64,000 nucleotides of DNA from Incurvaria masculella. Lineage: Eukaryota > Arthropoda > Insecta > Lepidoptera > Incurvariidae. How positions within the stretch are numbered: the stretch's first letter is position 1; each line of letters starts with the position of its first letter. Positions 11,771-24,330 of this stretch are shown piece by piece. Both the position numbers and the translations under genes were made by a program. The notes under the pieces are model-generated. The model had not been told where the DNA came from and did no database searches. It saw nothing but the letters and a program-made list of their open reading frames with translations. The stretch is from NCBI GenBank assembly GCA_946894095.1, contig OX335647.2:15146001-15210000 (forward strand), in the 5' to 3' direction.

Positions 11771-11926
11771 GCCTGGTTTTCACCAAGTGCTGATTTAATT
11801 GACACTTAAAGGGTATTTATTACTAAAGTGTTGATTATCTTGTACTGGTATTGATTGCAAGCTGCTAAGAAAGGCCCTTAATATGTGGCGATTAGGCTAA
11901 TCAGCAGTAGGTGAAAAAGGCCCTAG
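11771..11926 (+). mobile_element. MITE, about 156 bp, inverted mate at 19.7 kb
   Basis: Ends GCCTGGTTTTCACCAAGTGC and, read inward from the right, CTAGGGCCTTTTTCACCTAC, so the termini are imperfect inverted repeats containing TTTTCAC and TGCTGATT. The full length is matched in reverse orientation by 19683-19841. Confidence 0.8.
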
Positions 11927-13069
11927 TTGTTGCTTAAGGGCCTGGTACTAGCCAAATCGCAAAGTTAGACGAGGCACCCCAAGTAAACTAACTAAGTCTG
12001 ATGATTATAAGTGTCATCCTTACAATATATGATTCCTTGTCTAGGAATTGAATGATTTTCGTTAATGTATGTTTCCTTTTTCTATACAAAATACATTGCG
12101 GAAACGGTGTCCATTTCCGAACTTTTTTGACTAAATGTAGAAATCTAAAAGCAAATGGAATTTTTTGTTTATGCATATATGCTGTTTTTGTTTATATCTA
12201 GAAATCGAATGACTTTCAGATTTCTAATGAGAAAAATCAACTTTTTTTATTTTTATTATTATTTAAATAAATGATGAAATAAAAAAATATTAACAATCCA
12301 TTATCAGTCTGGAGTTCTATTTGGATTTGCTGAAGCGTTTCACTACATATTATTACATTTGTTAAAAAGTGCATTTGTATGGCGCGAGTAGTTGGCTAGT
12401 CCTAGCGCCTTAAGAGGATAATGATCAAGTTTCATACCATAGAGCGTGCCTGATTCTTAAGTCAAATTAAATAAAAACTCAAGTTTTGCACAGAAAATAA
12501 ATCAATTGAGAACTAAGTCTGCAGGTTTTCATTTTTTTTTACAACTTAACTTATGTCTATGATATGCCTTCGTCGTCGTTTTGGAAGCTTGATAACATAT
12601 TTTATTCAAATCGAATCACCTGTGATCCGAATTGAAGTTCAGGTTTTTTATTTTATCGAAATGTTTTATATTGCTGGGTTGATTTATTAGTATGTAGTCA
12701 ATCTCGTTAAGATGTTGACTATTTGGGGATCGCCAAATCCATTATTTGTGTGGTTTGCATGATAACATGCTGTTTATGAAGTATTTTTGACTCAAATTCT
12801 ACTAGTCTGGGTGCTTTTGCTAACTTATTTTTTTTGTGTGAATAGAGTCCAAGGCGGATTGTAGTGTTGTATAAAATTGTTTTATGTCTTCTTTAGTGTA
12901 GTTTTCTGTCGGGGCGCATGATTGGACAAGTGACTAGGTTGTCGGATGTTTGTGTTTCTAGTATCGCCACAAGGTTCGAAAAATATTCACTATGCGAAAG
13001 AATTCACCTCCATTTCTTCTATTCTTCCCAGATGTATGAAATAAGATAAAATCGGTGTGTTTTTTGGTT

Positions 13070-13205
13070 AGATAGGTTCTTTCCCGCCCGGGTAAGTACT
13101 ATTGCATTGAATGAACGATGGCCAAAGCAGCGGCAAAGAGAATTGTCCGTGTTTTTCGGTCGGCAACGGTGCGCTTGGTTTGGCCAATGTACGAACTTCT
13201 ACATA
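13070..13205 (+). mobile_element. SINE-like family, internal fragment
   Basis: CCCGCCCGGGTAAGTACTAT, 'gcattgaatgaacgatgg' and 'aattgtccgtgttttt' match; both ends are missing. Confidence 0.7.
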
Positions 13206-13360
13206 CAACTGCAATCAATCTTATATACGCCTTCTTATAATATATCTTTGAAATATTGTATCTATTGAAATGAAAAAAAATATATCAAAAATTCAACACG
13301 GATGATGAATTCCGGCATGGAATGCGATATTAAAAAAATGTAAATACAAAATTGTGACGT

Positions 13361-13558
13361 GTACACTAAGGCTGAGATTTAGGTTGAGATAAATAGTCGT
13401 AACAGAAACTAAGACTAACGAAAAGTAGTACTTTGTGACGTCACTTTGCATTACTTTGAGTTTTCTTCCATACAAAATGTGTCAAAGTGACGTCACAAAG
13501 TACTACTTTTCGTTAGCCTTAATTTTTGTTACGACTATTTATCTCAGCCTTAGTGTAC
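13361..13558. mobile_element. Palindromic MITE carrying two TGACGTCA sites, copy 1
   Basis: Ends GTACACTAAGGCTGAGAT and its complement, with arms of about 75-85 bases. Each arm contains ACTTTGTGACGTCACTTTG, including the CREB/ATF-type palindrome TGACGTCA (13436-13443 and 13488-13495). Confidence 0.9.
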
Positions 13559-13779
13559 TTTCAGTATAAGTAGTTTAAATAAATTAAATGGAAGAAAGTA
13601 TATATTTTTGCCCAATCGTTCAAATAATAATACTGCCCACGGGTCAAAAAATCAAACATTTTTATTACTGCCTTAATACATGATAACCTCTTGCTATGAA
13701 TTTAATCCAACGACATTTTGAAAATAAACAGAAAAAGTTTCTGGTCGTGACATTCGTCCAAAACAGGATCAAAGCAATG

Positions 13780-14193
13780 TGATAACACATTGTCGTATCC
13801 ATTAAATATACACAATTACCCTGGTCGCAAGGGAAGGCCTTAGTATGGGACGTTACCTGCACCGACACGTTAGCAGCGAGTCACGTGGACGGTTTCTCCT
13901 GCTCCGCGGGTTCATCTGCAGGGAAGGCCGAGGCACTCAAACACTCGAAATATAAATCCTTAAAGGATCAGTTTGAGTTCCTCGCCTTCGCTGTGGAGAC
14001 CCACGGAGTTTGGAGTAGCGATGCGTGGGTCTTTGCGAGATGCCTGGGAAAACTACTTATAGAATCGACAGGCAATCGGCGAGCTGCCTCATTTTTAAAA
14101 CAACGCGTCTCCTTAGCTATTCAGCGGGGGAACGCTGCATCAGTATTGGGGACAATGACAACAGTCCCAATGGATGATTTTTTTTATATTTAA
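13780..14193 (+). pseudogene. C-terminal fragment of a retroelement pol-like protein
   Basis: The open frame runs from after a stop near 13778 to the stop at 14193. It reads PWSQGKALVWDVTCTDTLAA, SKYKSLKDQFEFLAFAVETH and FLKQRVSLAIQRGNAASVLG. I recognise this arrangement, 'W.xGxxLxWDxTxxDTxA..H' followed by 'FxPxAVET.G.W' and 'QRxSxAIQRGNAASxLGT', from the ends of pol-like proteins scattered through invertebrate genomes, where it follows a reverse transcriptase. The 'WDxT' block may be part of a restriction-like nuclease fold, but that is a guess. No RT sequence is found upstream. An AATAAA at 14245-14250 lies about 50 bases beyond the stop. The exact retroelement family is unknown to me. Confidence 0.6.
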
Positions 14194-14550
14194 TTAAGTG
14201 TATTTTATGTTTGTTACTTATGTTGTGTTTGTTTCATGAAACTGAATAAAGAGGGTTATTGCAATAAGTTATATTAAAGCTACATTATCAACCTACTTTA
14301 CAATTCCTAACTCAACCAACATCAATTGTCTTATGTGGTATCAGGTTGGGAAATTCGCAGAAACCCCTAAGAGTGATGTAGGCAGGAAGACTGAGCAGAT
14401 CACAGCATCACCAAAATATTCTTGTCCTCAAAGGTCACTGACCATCCGTGAATTGCATTGGGCCTGATATTTTTCATACGGTATTAAGTATTGATTATTT
14501 AGTATATTTTATTCTTTACTCATTTACAATTGAAAACAATTTATAACATA

Positions 14551-14795
14551 CTAGCTAGGGTACCCGGCTCCGGTCAGGTCAACGTCGTTTCTATCTGATG
14601 TCGGGCTGAATCTAAAATTTTATCTAATATGAGTTCCCCTTACAAACTTTCACCCCCTTTTCATTCCCTTTGAGTTCATTTCTCGCCAAAATGGTCTGGA
14701 CTCTCTCTATACAAAATTTATCCATAATTGGTGTTTTAGGCGTGAAACGTAACAGACAGACAGAGTTACTTTCGCATTTGTAATATTAGTATGGA
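14551..14795 (-). mobile_element. Short Helitron-like element (Lep1 type)
   Basis: On the plus strand it starts CTAGCTAGGGTACCCGGCTC and ends CATTTGTAATATTAGTATGG. On the minus strand that reads as a TCCATACTAATATTAC start, a middle with CGAAAGTAACTCTGTC, and a GAGCCGGGTACCC..CTAG end. This arrangement is typical of the short Lep1 Helitrons of moths and butterflies. It is 245 bp with no coding sequence. Confidence 0.75.
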
Positions 14796-16392
14796 TAGCA
14801 TGGATGTAAGGCAAAGCAGCGACGCAAGGCACCGAGTGTATGCCATCATACCATATTGCGCGCTCTACGTGAATCGCAACCGGGTACCATGCAATCTGCT
14901 AGCTTTGTAAGCGCTTAGATTGCGCCGTTGCAATAGGCAGAGTGGTACCTAATGCATTTTTCATTTCTGGTCGATGAATAGATAGCATTTAGTAGGCTAC
15001 TTATGCAAGATGGGTTTGACTGAAAAAAAATCGTATTCGAGTAAAAATATAATGATGGCTGTGTCCGGAAATCAAATAGCCGAGGCGTAGCGATTTTTTC
15101 CATGTTAATGAACACGGATGGCTAACCCCTGTCATGATTTAGCTTAACACACAGCATGGGAACTAGGTGCAATTCCAGGACCTCCTTATATAGTACGGCT
15201 ACATGGAATTGGATGGAAAAAACACGGACCATTTTAATTCTAACTTCGACCTTTCAATGCGATGGTCGAAAGGAAGGCTAAGATCCTTGAATGACCTTTT
15301 AGCCGCTGTGACCTTAAAAGCCTGCCTTACTGCGGAATTCTCATCCGATTCCTAATGTTCGGTTTGGCTATTAAGTTAGGTTAAGTACTTGTCTGTGTAC
15401 ATGTACTGGATATACTTAGCCTGAGCCCAAATTAATGAGAAGAAAGTAACACGCATCACTAATCAACGTAACGAATTTCGGAAAAGATTTGTTGGCAGCA
15501 AATAATCGCTCAAATCATCTTCATAGTCGGAACTGTTATTTAATCACAGTTTTGATTACGAAAAATTATTCGGTAATATCTGGTAAAACCTGTAATTTTC
15601 TTTTAATGCGCTTAGCTTTAACACTTTTGATTAATGAAGAACAACTCACGCTAATGTGAAAAACAATTATTATTATTGTATTCAAACAACAACGTTAACA
15701 TGACATGGTATATTCCTATAACAGGCAGCCTTCTGAATGGCATTCCCTAAAATGCTGGAAAACACATGCATAGCTTTGCTGGTAGTGCTGATAGAGTAGA
15801 GGTAATATTTTAAACTAAATGATAATTTCAAAGTAAGGGCCACATGATTAGTATTCACAATGTAATAATAAGATATTTATCTTCATCTTGAAGATAACAC
15901 ATACTTATTAAACGTGAACATTTTTTATTACAGCGTATTTTAAACTAAACAAACGAATTGTGCATTGATGATGTATATATTTAACAAACTACCTAATCAA
16001 ATATGCGTGGACAGAGAAGTTCATTAAATATAAGCAAGTAAAATCATGACAGCGAGTAAAGTCATAACAAATAGAGTCTGTAAAGAAATCCCTTTTGGCG
16101 TACGTTTTTTTTTTCGAAACATCTCGAAAATAGGTAAAAAGTACTCATTTCTGCTAGAGAAACGAGTTATAAGAACGTGGAAGAAGCTGCTGCCTCCTGA
16201 AATACTATGGCGGTACCGCACGGACTCTTTACTACTATGCCATACAATACATCATACATACCAATACATCAGCCATAAAACGAGTGTATAGTATTACACT
16301 AAATACTAATTAATCAAAGTGTACACATTTTATTTAATACCCGTAATTACTACTGCCGAAGTTGGAAATACTTTTACGAAGGTGACTGTAAT
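14796..16392. other. Unassigned except the SINE piece at 15.1-15.3 kb
   Basis: AT-rich with short chance frames. No conserved motif. Confidence 0.4.
15114..15268 (-). mobile_element. SINE-like family, 3' part
   Basis: Reverse complement of the distal block: 'acggctacatggaattggat', 'ggaaaaaacacggacc' and 'caatgcgatgg'. Confidence 0.75.
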
Positions 16393-16700
16393 TTTTAGGG
16401 TTCCGTACCCAAAGGGTGAAAACGGAACCCTATTACTAAGCCTCCGCTGTCCGTCCGTCCGTCCGTCCGTCCGTCCGTCCGTCTGTCCGTCTGTCACAGG
16501 GCTGTATCTCATGAACCGTAACAGGTAGGAAGCTGAAATTTTCACAGATTATGTATTTATTTTGCCGCTTTAACAACAAATAGGTAACATTATAAAATAA
16601 TAATAATTACCCATACAAAAAACGTGGTTTTTTTTAAATCTTGTGCGATGGTACGGAACCCTTCATGTGCGAGTCCGACTCGCACTTGGCCGGTTTTTTT
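16393..16700 (-). mobile_element. GTGCGAGTC-palindrome repeat, copy 2
   Basis: Runs TTTTTAGGGTTCCGTACCCA to CGCACTTGGCCGGTTTTTTT with a short GTCC array (about 16449-16483). Both sub-terminal AGGGTTCCGTAC/GTACGGAACCCT inverted repeats are present. Confidence 0.9.
16449..16494. repeat. (GTCC)n array, about 10 units
   Basis: Short tetranucleotide array at the equivalent place in copy 2 of the GTGCGAGTC repeat. Confidence 0.95.
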
Positions 16701-18243
16701 GATCTGTTGGATCGTTATCGCCTCGTATTCTGTTGCTGCTTATAGTATATCAGCCCCACTAATGAACGTTTACACCATCGCAATTCTTTAGTTATTCCTA
16801 GCTGTCAAATACTACTAATAATGGCGGTGTGAGCTAATCCTCTGCGAAGCCATGCAATAAATGATTGCCAAATGTATGAAGGGTTATTTCGCCTTTATTC
16901 TAGGTTGGCCCCACTGAAGAGATAGGAAGGTTGGACCCTAGTATAGCGACGGAAAAAGAGAAAAATGGCGTCATCAAACCAAACAGCTGTTGATAATTTA
17001 ACACATTCGTCACACCCCGCGTTTAATAACTGCTCAGATTTGTCTTCAAAATGTCCCTAACTCACTACAATAAACAAAAATAGAGCATTTGAGCACTTTT
17101 GAACGTGACTAAAAGACATTTGTCTTCAAAATCAAATGCGGAAACTACATTTTAGGCGCCAGTATTCCAGTGATCCGAGGTCGAATGTCATGCAAGATAC
17201 GCCAGTGAGCAAAATTGTTGGTGTAACACAGGTTTAACTATCCCTTCACTACAGTCACTGCTTCACTATTCTGGGTTTGTAAGTAATCAATCACTTTTTG
17301 GCTTATACCATCGTAAAGCGGTGGAATTCGAATTGTTTATTAGTTAGGCTGAATATTTATAGCAATAAATATTCAAAAATATTTGAAAAGGATGGCTTAC
17401 CAAGTGTTTTCTACTTCAATGCCATTAGAACGAGCACACATGGGGCGGCGACCACGTTACTCGCTCGCAGTCCTCGACTCCAATGCCGGATGTGTCCAAA
17501 CTAAACTAACACGATAATCACAGCGTTAACCCAACGCTAACAGACGTTTGAAGCAACCGCGCCATGAATGTGCTTCAGTGAATGCTGAACAGAGGTGAGA
17601 TCCGTACATTCCTTATTAATCTATAGGCCAAGACTTGGGAGCGTGAAGATTTCGGATTTTTTTGGAATAAAATATGATTATTAATTAACTTTACTCATAA
17701 ACTAGCTTACTTCCTTTAATTGATACTTCGTCCACGTTTTTGGGGCATAGTCAGGATTTGCAAAATTGAGTGTAATTTTTAAAACAAAATAAATGATATC
17801 TTTTATCGTTTATATTGTGTTATATATTGATAGTACTTAAACGTGAAGCAAAGATAAAAGAAAGAAAACTGTAATAAGGACCACTTTGATAGTATGGTAC
17901 AAGGCTTGAGTCGAGTCAGAAAGCGAGTCAGAAAGCAAACCAACTTCCTCGTTCACTCATGCACAATACTTGCAGTACATTGCCTGCACCGTGCACACGA
18001 AGAAATACATTGGTCCCGATAATATGAAATTATATAGTATTTGGTCTTATCCGTATTCCACATCCAAGCAATCGCCAATGAACTCAGAGTGAGGCCACAC
18101 CGCCTACTGACACATGATCTACATTCGCTAGATATCTCGGGGCATCGTAATATAAATGTAAAATAGATTTAGGTAATAGGCCTTAAGTACACGTCATCGT
18201 GGTTAGCACCACGCTTTGGACTTCTACCTACACATAGTTTCCT
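16701..18243. other. Unassigned AT-rich sequence
   Basis: No long frames and no repeat with a second copy in the window. Confidence 0.4.
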
Positions 18244-18355
18244 TTTTTTATGAAAAATCGGCATTGGTCGCTCTGCTGCGGACCAAAGGCGCTCATAAAA
18301 GTTAAATACACCTCGTCTCGCGAAACCACGCTCAGCTAAGCACCATACTGAGCTG
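18244..18355 (+). repeat. Dispersed repeat fragment shared with 24.8 kb
   Basis: 'gaccaaagg', 'cacctcgtctcgcgaaacca' and 'cgct' are shared in order with 24780-24895; class unknown. Confidence 0.5.
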
Positions 18356-19178
18356 AGATGTCGAGCTTGTTAAATTACAGGAATGAGGATAGGAAAGGCA
18401 CCCGCGCCGGCAGACAGATCCATTGAGAAGCATATCCTAGCGGTGCGGCAGAGAAATGAGTTTGAGAAACGGTTCGTTCTCAAAAGCCTAACGCCAACTA
18501 CATGGGCTTTGGTTCTCTGCGGCGGGTGCCCCGGATATGGGGAGTAATAAGAGAAGTAAATGCCCACGTTGCTTTGGTAATAGAAAGGTAAGGTTTTGAT
18601 AGGCATGCTCATGTTTTTCTCAGCTGCTAGAGTTCCCTCATTTTGGATTTATTTGGCATACGACAGATGCCGGTTTTCCGGCGCTGTCGCAAACAGCAGC
18701 ATATAACAAATTATCAATATTAATGTAAATCTGCTAATATTTAAACATTCCATTATTGTTTTCTATTCTCCTGTTTCCCAGGATCCAGAGTCCAAATTCT
18801 TCCCCCGCCTACAAGCGGATCCAGAACCACTTCTACCACCAGATCCTCTCTGTTGGTCTGATCTCTATTTGATGCTGTTCGCTTCAAAACACCAGATAAT
18901 CCGTCTATTTTATTTGTAGTTTGGTCTTTTTATGTCTACTTGTTATTTAGGCTCTCTAGCTTTTTATTTCTATTTGACGAAAAATATTGTATACAAATGA
19001 TTGCGTTATTGAAATACACACATTTCGAAATGCAGTGTGAGATAAACCAAAGAACGTGACAGATAGAAAACATTGTTTATAAATGCATAACCTTAGTTTA
19101 TTCTGATAAGGAAAACTTGTTTGCGTACAAAGTTACGGAGCGAAAAGGTCACCCGGCCAGGTCTTCTATCAAGAGACG

Positions 19179-19221
19179 ATACGTTGAGATGACATCTTGG
19201 TTAGATGTCATCTTTACGTAT
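19179..19221. repeat. 43-base hairpin
   Basis: Arms ATACGTTGAGATGACATCT and AGATGTCATCTTTACGTAT pair at 17 of 19 positions around TGGTT. Confidence 0.85.
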
Positions 19222-19682
19222 CCATTCTGCACCCGTTCTAATTCCGTTATCACTGCTTTGTCATAGGGCCTTAGTGTTACGCGTTCAATATTTATTTGCG
19301 TTCGATTAACACAGTTTGACCGTCGTTATGTAAAGCCGAGGTCCGGACTTGCTTTGCCTCGCTCGCCCCGAGACGCCGCCGCTTCTTATGTAAAACTTGC
19401 GGTACCAACACTTTTTGTCAAAATTATTTCGCTTGATTTTAGACCAGCTAAGAAAGTGGTGACTTTGGTTAAAGCTACTCTTTTCTGGCTTGCGTAGTAT
19501 TGGTTAAGTTATTGATTTTTTAACTGAATTGGACTTTTATGCATCTGCCACTTTCCTATCGATAAAGTTACTTGCTTTTTAAAAGACAAGAATATATTCC
19601 GATCAGTGTTTTCATATGTGAAATAGGAAAAACAGTAGCTTTCACGCCTAATCCCATTAATTTAATTTATTTTTAGTTGACT

Positions 19683-19841
19683 TAGGGCCTTTTTCACCTA
19701 CTGCTGATTAGCTTAATGGCTACATAATAAGGGCCTTTCTTAGCAGCTTGCAGTCAATACCAGTACAAGATAATCAGCACTTTAGTAATAAATGCCCTTT
19801 AAGTGTCGATTAAAATAAATCAGCAGTTGTGAAAACCAGGC
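19683..19841 (-). mobile_element. MITE, inverted mate of the 11.8-kb copy
   Basis: Reverse-complement match to 11771-11926 over the whole length, including 'aagggcctttcttagcagct' and 'accagtacaagataatcagc'. Confidence 0.85.
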
Positions 19842-21440
19842 TGAGCAATTTCAAATCGTATTGACCAATCATATTAGAAACATACCCATATTCACCTCAA
19901 TGTTTCTGACATATTATTCAAGTTTGGCTCTTTTATTATAAAGGCCTCGTCAATGAATTTAACGTATTAAAGATATTTAAATAGCAAAGCTCTTTTGTTC
20001 ATGAGTGTACTGTCATCTTGCGCCATATTTTGTTTCGTGGTTGGTAAATACCGAACTGTCTTTCTTTCGTTAGATGCGTAGAGTCTCGCACTAGTCATAA
20101 GATGCACTGACGACTCTGCAACCAATTTCTGAAATTAATAAAAAATACCTATGTATTTGTAAAAATGTAATCTTGAGAAACTTTGATAATCATTTTAGAA
20201 CGTATTTAAAAACGGAACGGAATTAAAAAAAAAATGTAATATTTTTTTCATCTAGTAAAATTATTAACCCCTTTCGTTATCAGATTGTAATCAAAATGTT
20301 TACGTCGCTCGAGAAAGCTTCATTCTATGTCCATATGTTTTGATTTTTTTGTAAATATCTGTATTTTTCAGTTAAAAAAATCGAGAATGAACGAGAATCG
20401 AGAATGTTATTGTAATATTTATTGACAATAATTTTGCAATCTACACAATATATTAAAAGAATAAAAACATACAGACATAGATTTCTATAAATTTCAAAAA
20501 CCTATTAAAACATTAAGAGCATGGAAACAGTTTTAGTCCGTACAATGGGGATTTGATAGGGTAACAACTCTCTTAATGGAAAATGTTGATTTTAAATACA
20601 CATATTTTCATGCCGAGCCCATGGGAACTAACTATTATACTTGATACCCAAAAACCCAAATTTAATACGATTTTTTTTTTATAAAAATAGAGAAAATTAA
20701 TCCTTAAAAAAAGTTAAATACATCCAAATATCAAACGATGAAACCGTAAATAAAAAACAATTCTTAAATTGGGACAGTATCAGTTTCTCATTTCTCAGTT
20801 ATATGCTTTCATCTCGTTCTCTATAAATCTGTCTATAGTTGGAGCTTCCTTTAAATTTAAAATTAAACGTTAAAATTGTCACAATCAGTTAGAAAGACCG
20901 AGGATGGTGTAGGTACCTTACTGCTCAAAAAGTGTGGATGGCTCACATAATGGTATTCCTGCTCTGCTCGACTAGTTAATCGGAATTGTATGCAGTTTGA
21001 TGCAGGTCGCAAATAGGTGGTAGGCAACAACACAATTAAGAAGGGTCGGAGATCGAAGCCTTGTCCCCGAAATTAATTTCTAATCAACGAGACACCATTT
21101 GTCACGCTCTTGAGACCAAGGTACCGCTGCCGCCGCCATGCCGAAACGCTTCTATTGTTTTGCTTATTGTCCGTTTTATTCAAATTTTGCATTACCTCCT
21201 GTTAAACGTCTTCTGTGTAAAGTTTTTTGTTAATCTAATAACTTTGGGAAGAATTACCACATCATCATTTTACGCCCGTTCACATTAATACCATGGATAT
21301 AAAATGGTCGATTTTTGGATTAGGTTGATGTTGCAATAAAATAAAAGAAATATCGTTAGACATGGCAACACTTTCCTTTGGAAACGCATTGAAATTGGCA
21401 ATTTAAATTTATCATTCTTGTGCCCCTACCTTCCTCTATC
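19842..21440. other. Unassigned AT-rich sequence
   Basis: Poly-A/T tracts and short frames only. Confidence 0.4.
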
Positions 21441-21599
21441 GAAAGTCTAAATTCGCTGTGTAGTTTCACCAGTCGTAAGAAAAAATAGTTTTTTTTTCAG
21501 GAACAAGCAGGTATAATCTTTGGCTGGGCGCTCACGGCCGATTGTTCCCGCTTCTTTGTTCTTGGGCACGCATCTATGGTTCGAAATGTGGACGTATCC

Positions 21600-21965
21600 C
21601 TTATCTGGAGTGGGCAGAGAGGAGGGGGGAGGCTGCGAGGGAGGGGGGGTGCGCTGCACCGACCCAAGCCGCCGCCCGCGCCGGCGCGCGCCCCCACCGC
21701 GCCGGCCGCTATCGCCGCGAGCGGCAACAGTCGAGAGTAGCTCGTGGCCGCGCGATAGCACCCGCCCGCGACTCCGCCCGCGGTGACCGAACTTCGCTCA
21801 GGCGAACGGTATCAACAATCCAAAATGCTTTCCACGATCAATGTACACAGATATAACGGTGAATAGTTCGGATTTGATTTCGGGACGTGTGATTTTGTTT
21901 TGACAATTCGTGTGCCTACCCAAAGGATATTTTTCCCGGGACCTGCCGCTTCGTAAAGGTAAATA
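21600..21965 (+). promoter_or_regulatory. CpG-rich island, candidate promoter and first exon
   Basis: Dense CpG and GC sequence (21640-21790) in an AT-rich region, followed by ordinary sequence to a donor-like AAAG|GTAAATAC at about 21956-21967. The arrangement suits a promoter plus untranslated first exon, plus strand. No TATA box or Inr is assigned; the short frames inside look like composition artefacts. Confidence 0.25.
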
Positions 21966-22080
21966 CAAAAAATAACGCACGTTGCGCTCGGGCTAAGTTT
22001 CTTACCACGGGAAGCGTCGTCTGTGCAATACCGTAGTCGTTCTTTCTGTACTTATCAAAAGTGCAATTAAATATAAATCG

Positions 22081-22315
22081 AATTCAAATTCAAATTTATT
22101 TATTCTTTACCAAAAAAGCTTAGCCTAATATTACATCATTCGTATTTTTTATTTCTTTTAATAATTAGGCTGCTAAATACTGTTGTAACCCTGCTTATCA
22201 TGCTAGGATTCCCTGTGTTATGAGAAGCAGGGTCTTTTATCGAGCTTGCTTCCAATGATTCCCGTGCAAGAAAACATCGTGAGGAAACCCACTTTTTCGG
22301 TGGTGTTAGAATAAA
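22081..22315 (+). repeat. Probable dispersed repeat fragment
   Basis: Contains 'ttcaaattcaaatttattta' and 'tgcaagaaaacatcgtgagg', strings I associate with a common lepidopteran repeat next to LINE tails. No second copy in this window. Confidence 0.35.
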
Positions 22316-22654
22316 GCGATATAATAGCGAATTGACAGCAATCAACTCGCTATTCATTGTGTTTGTGTACAGTTTATCTACCATTTCGCGTAACGTGGTC
22401 GACAAAGAGACAAGTTCCGCAACCGCGGCGCCAAGAGTTTGCCTAACGAGGCAAATGACATGCAACTAGCTGATATTAGTAATATCGACTACGCGCGAAC
22501 TTGATTTCATGTTTGTGCTGCACTATATTCATGCAAAAACAACGGAACTATGAAAAATGTGAGGCATGACGAAATCTGTGAATGCTTCGGTTTTTGGTAT
22601 TTCATCGTAAAACTGACATAAACGACCTTAGCTGGCAGTAATAAGGAACTATGA

Positions 22655-22915
22655 ACTGATGTCACGAATGCGAGCTGCTCCATGATTCGGAACACATGTA
22701 AAATTGTAGGTCCCCTTCCCCTACCTGGTGGTTGGGATAAGCCAGCCCGGGTCGGTACGGTATCGCATTAGATAAAAAGATCGAAACGGCAATGAATGAC
22801 CAAAATTGTCCGTCTTTTCCATCTGGCATAGCTCCTAATTCCTTCGGGAATCCGGTGTGTTGAGCTGCCTGATGGATGGCTACCACAGCCATCCATGACC
22901 AGTTACATAAAAAAT
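22655..22915 (+). mobile_element. SINE-like family, lacking the head
   Basis: Includes 'gtcccc ttcccctacctgg', GCCCGGGTCGGTACG, 'cctaattccttcgggaat' and the tail CCATGACCAGTTACATAAAA. Confidence 0.85.
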
Positions 22916-22989
22916 ATCATCTCGCGGCGATTCCTTTCTAACGTTCCTGACCGCTGCGGACAATGAGACCGAATATTCCATTCTTGGGG

Positions 22990-23260
22990 CCGAACCTATT
23001 ATTTATTTTCAAACGATCGGTCGGCCGACTCGTTGACGATTTCACTCGTTGCATCGCAAGCTCTGCTCCGCTCCGCGTGCCGCCAGCGCGGACCTCTCGC
23101 GTCGTTGCAACACGCGTCGTATAATTTTATTGTACCTGTGATAATGTGAACTTTCGCGAGCACTTTGCGAAACTATCCGCAGTGCGCTTGTAGATCAACT
23201 GACTCTGCGAATCGGTCAGTCTTGAGGGATAAACACCAACTTTCGGGTGTACCTACTTAT
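22990..23260. other. GC-rich island, no gene seen
   Basis: CpG-rich sequence centred on 23040-23120 without an open frame of note. It could be regulatory. Confidence 0.25.
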
Positions 23261-23534
23261 CGCGGCACTGGCCAGCATAGGTGGAGTGGTAAATAAAGGA
23301 AAGGTATTGAATAAGAGAAGATATTTTTAATAAGATGATTTAAAGAGCTATAAATCAGCGCAACCAAAAAGACAAATTGTTTACCCAATATATATTGGCT
23401 ACCTGATTGCTAGTGATCTCTAATTATACTGAAACAGTATGTAGGTAATCCCAAATATGGTTTTTCGTATAGTTTTTATAGACATAATTAATAATATAAA
23501 ATTAAAAAAATAATCAGATAAATCGAATAAGTTT

Positions 23535-23823
23535 TATAGGCGATTTAGGTTACAGATATAACTTTAGGTTTATTTAAGTATTTAATTAAGTAACCGTCTG
23601 GTTATTGTTGTATAATTAATAGGTATCAATGTTTCCAGATAATAAGTATATTCATCAGCAGGTACATACCAGTATCTATTTTATATAGCCAATCTAGAAA
23701 ACTCAACCACTTGGGACGGGCAGACCGACATATTTAGCATCAGAGGGTTGGTCTCTAACATGTGAACCCAGATTCAGCCATTTACCTTATCGTGACCAAA
23801 AATATCGTGACCTCCCGGAATAT
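23535..23823 (-). mobile_element. MITE-like repeat, inverted mate at 47 kb
   Basis: Reverse-complement match to 47019-47304, including 'agggttggtctctaacatgt', 'gaacccagattcagcc' and 'tcgtgacctcccggaatat'. Confidence 0.8.
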
Positions 23824-24330
23824 AACCACCACGTATTGGACTTGACCCACATACATTTTCCTTACAAATGTAATTCCTACTGTGGCGTTCACCGTGATGC
23901 GCTCCGTACATCTATCTATTATTGCCGAAAGCTGCTCTATTTGAGCTCGCTTCAAGCAGAGAGAGAGAGAGAGAAAGTGAGTAGATATGTTTAGTGAGCA
24001 TGCAACTCGGATTTGTGCAATATTTATAATAAGTACGAGTCGACTCTCGCAATTAGTGGGCTCTTTTTACCCACATTTTAGGTAATTAAGATTGCAACAC
24101 GATAGTGACTGAAGCCACTAATGTCGTGGCTACACCGTGTGCTAACGATCGCTTTGCGAAATAACGCACTCTGCAACCATGAATCATCTCCATCAGCACA
24201 TATTCAGAGGTCATCCGGGTTGGCTTGTTCCTGAAAAAAAAACCATCAGTATTATTATTTTATTGCAAGTACCTATTTTTCGATTTTAGAACATGATTTA
24301 TCTATCAATTGAATGTTTTCCACTTCTTAT

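Noticed and set aside
13293..13475. 60-residue minus frame
   Set aside because: It overlaps the arm of the palindromic MITE.
16319..16545. Similar short frames with PSVRPSV repeats
   Set aside because: Same cause: the GTCC array in a dispersed repeat.
19179..19221. Candidate microRNA precursor
   Set aside because: The stem is only about 19 bp and lacks the length and flanking pairing of an animal pri-miRNA.
21447..21856. Several overlapping frames of 76-104 residues in the CpG island
   Set aside because: Both strands and several frames are open because of base composition. No conserved motif, so kept only as a possible promoter.
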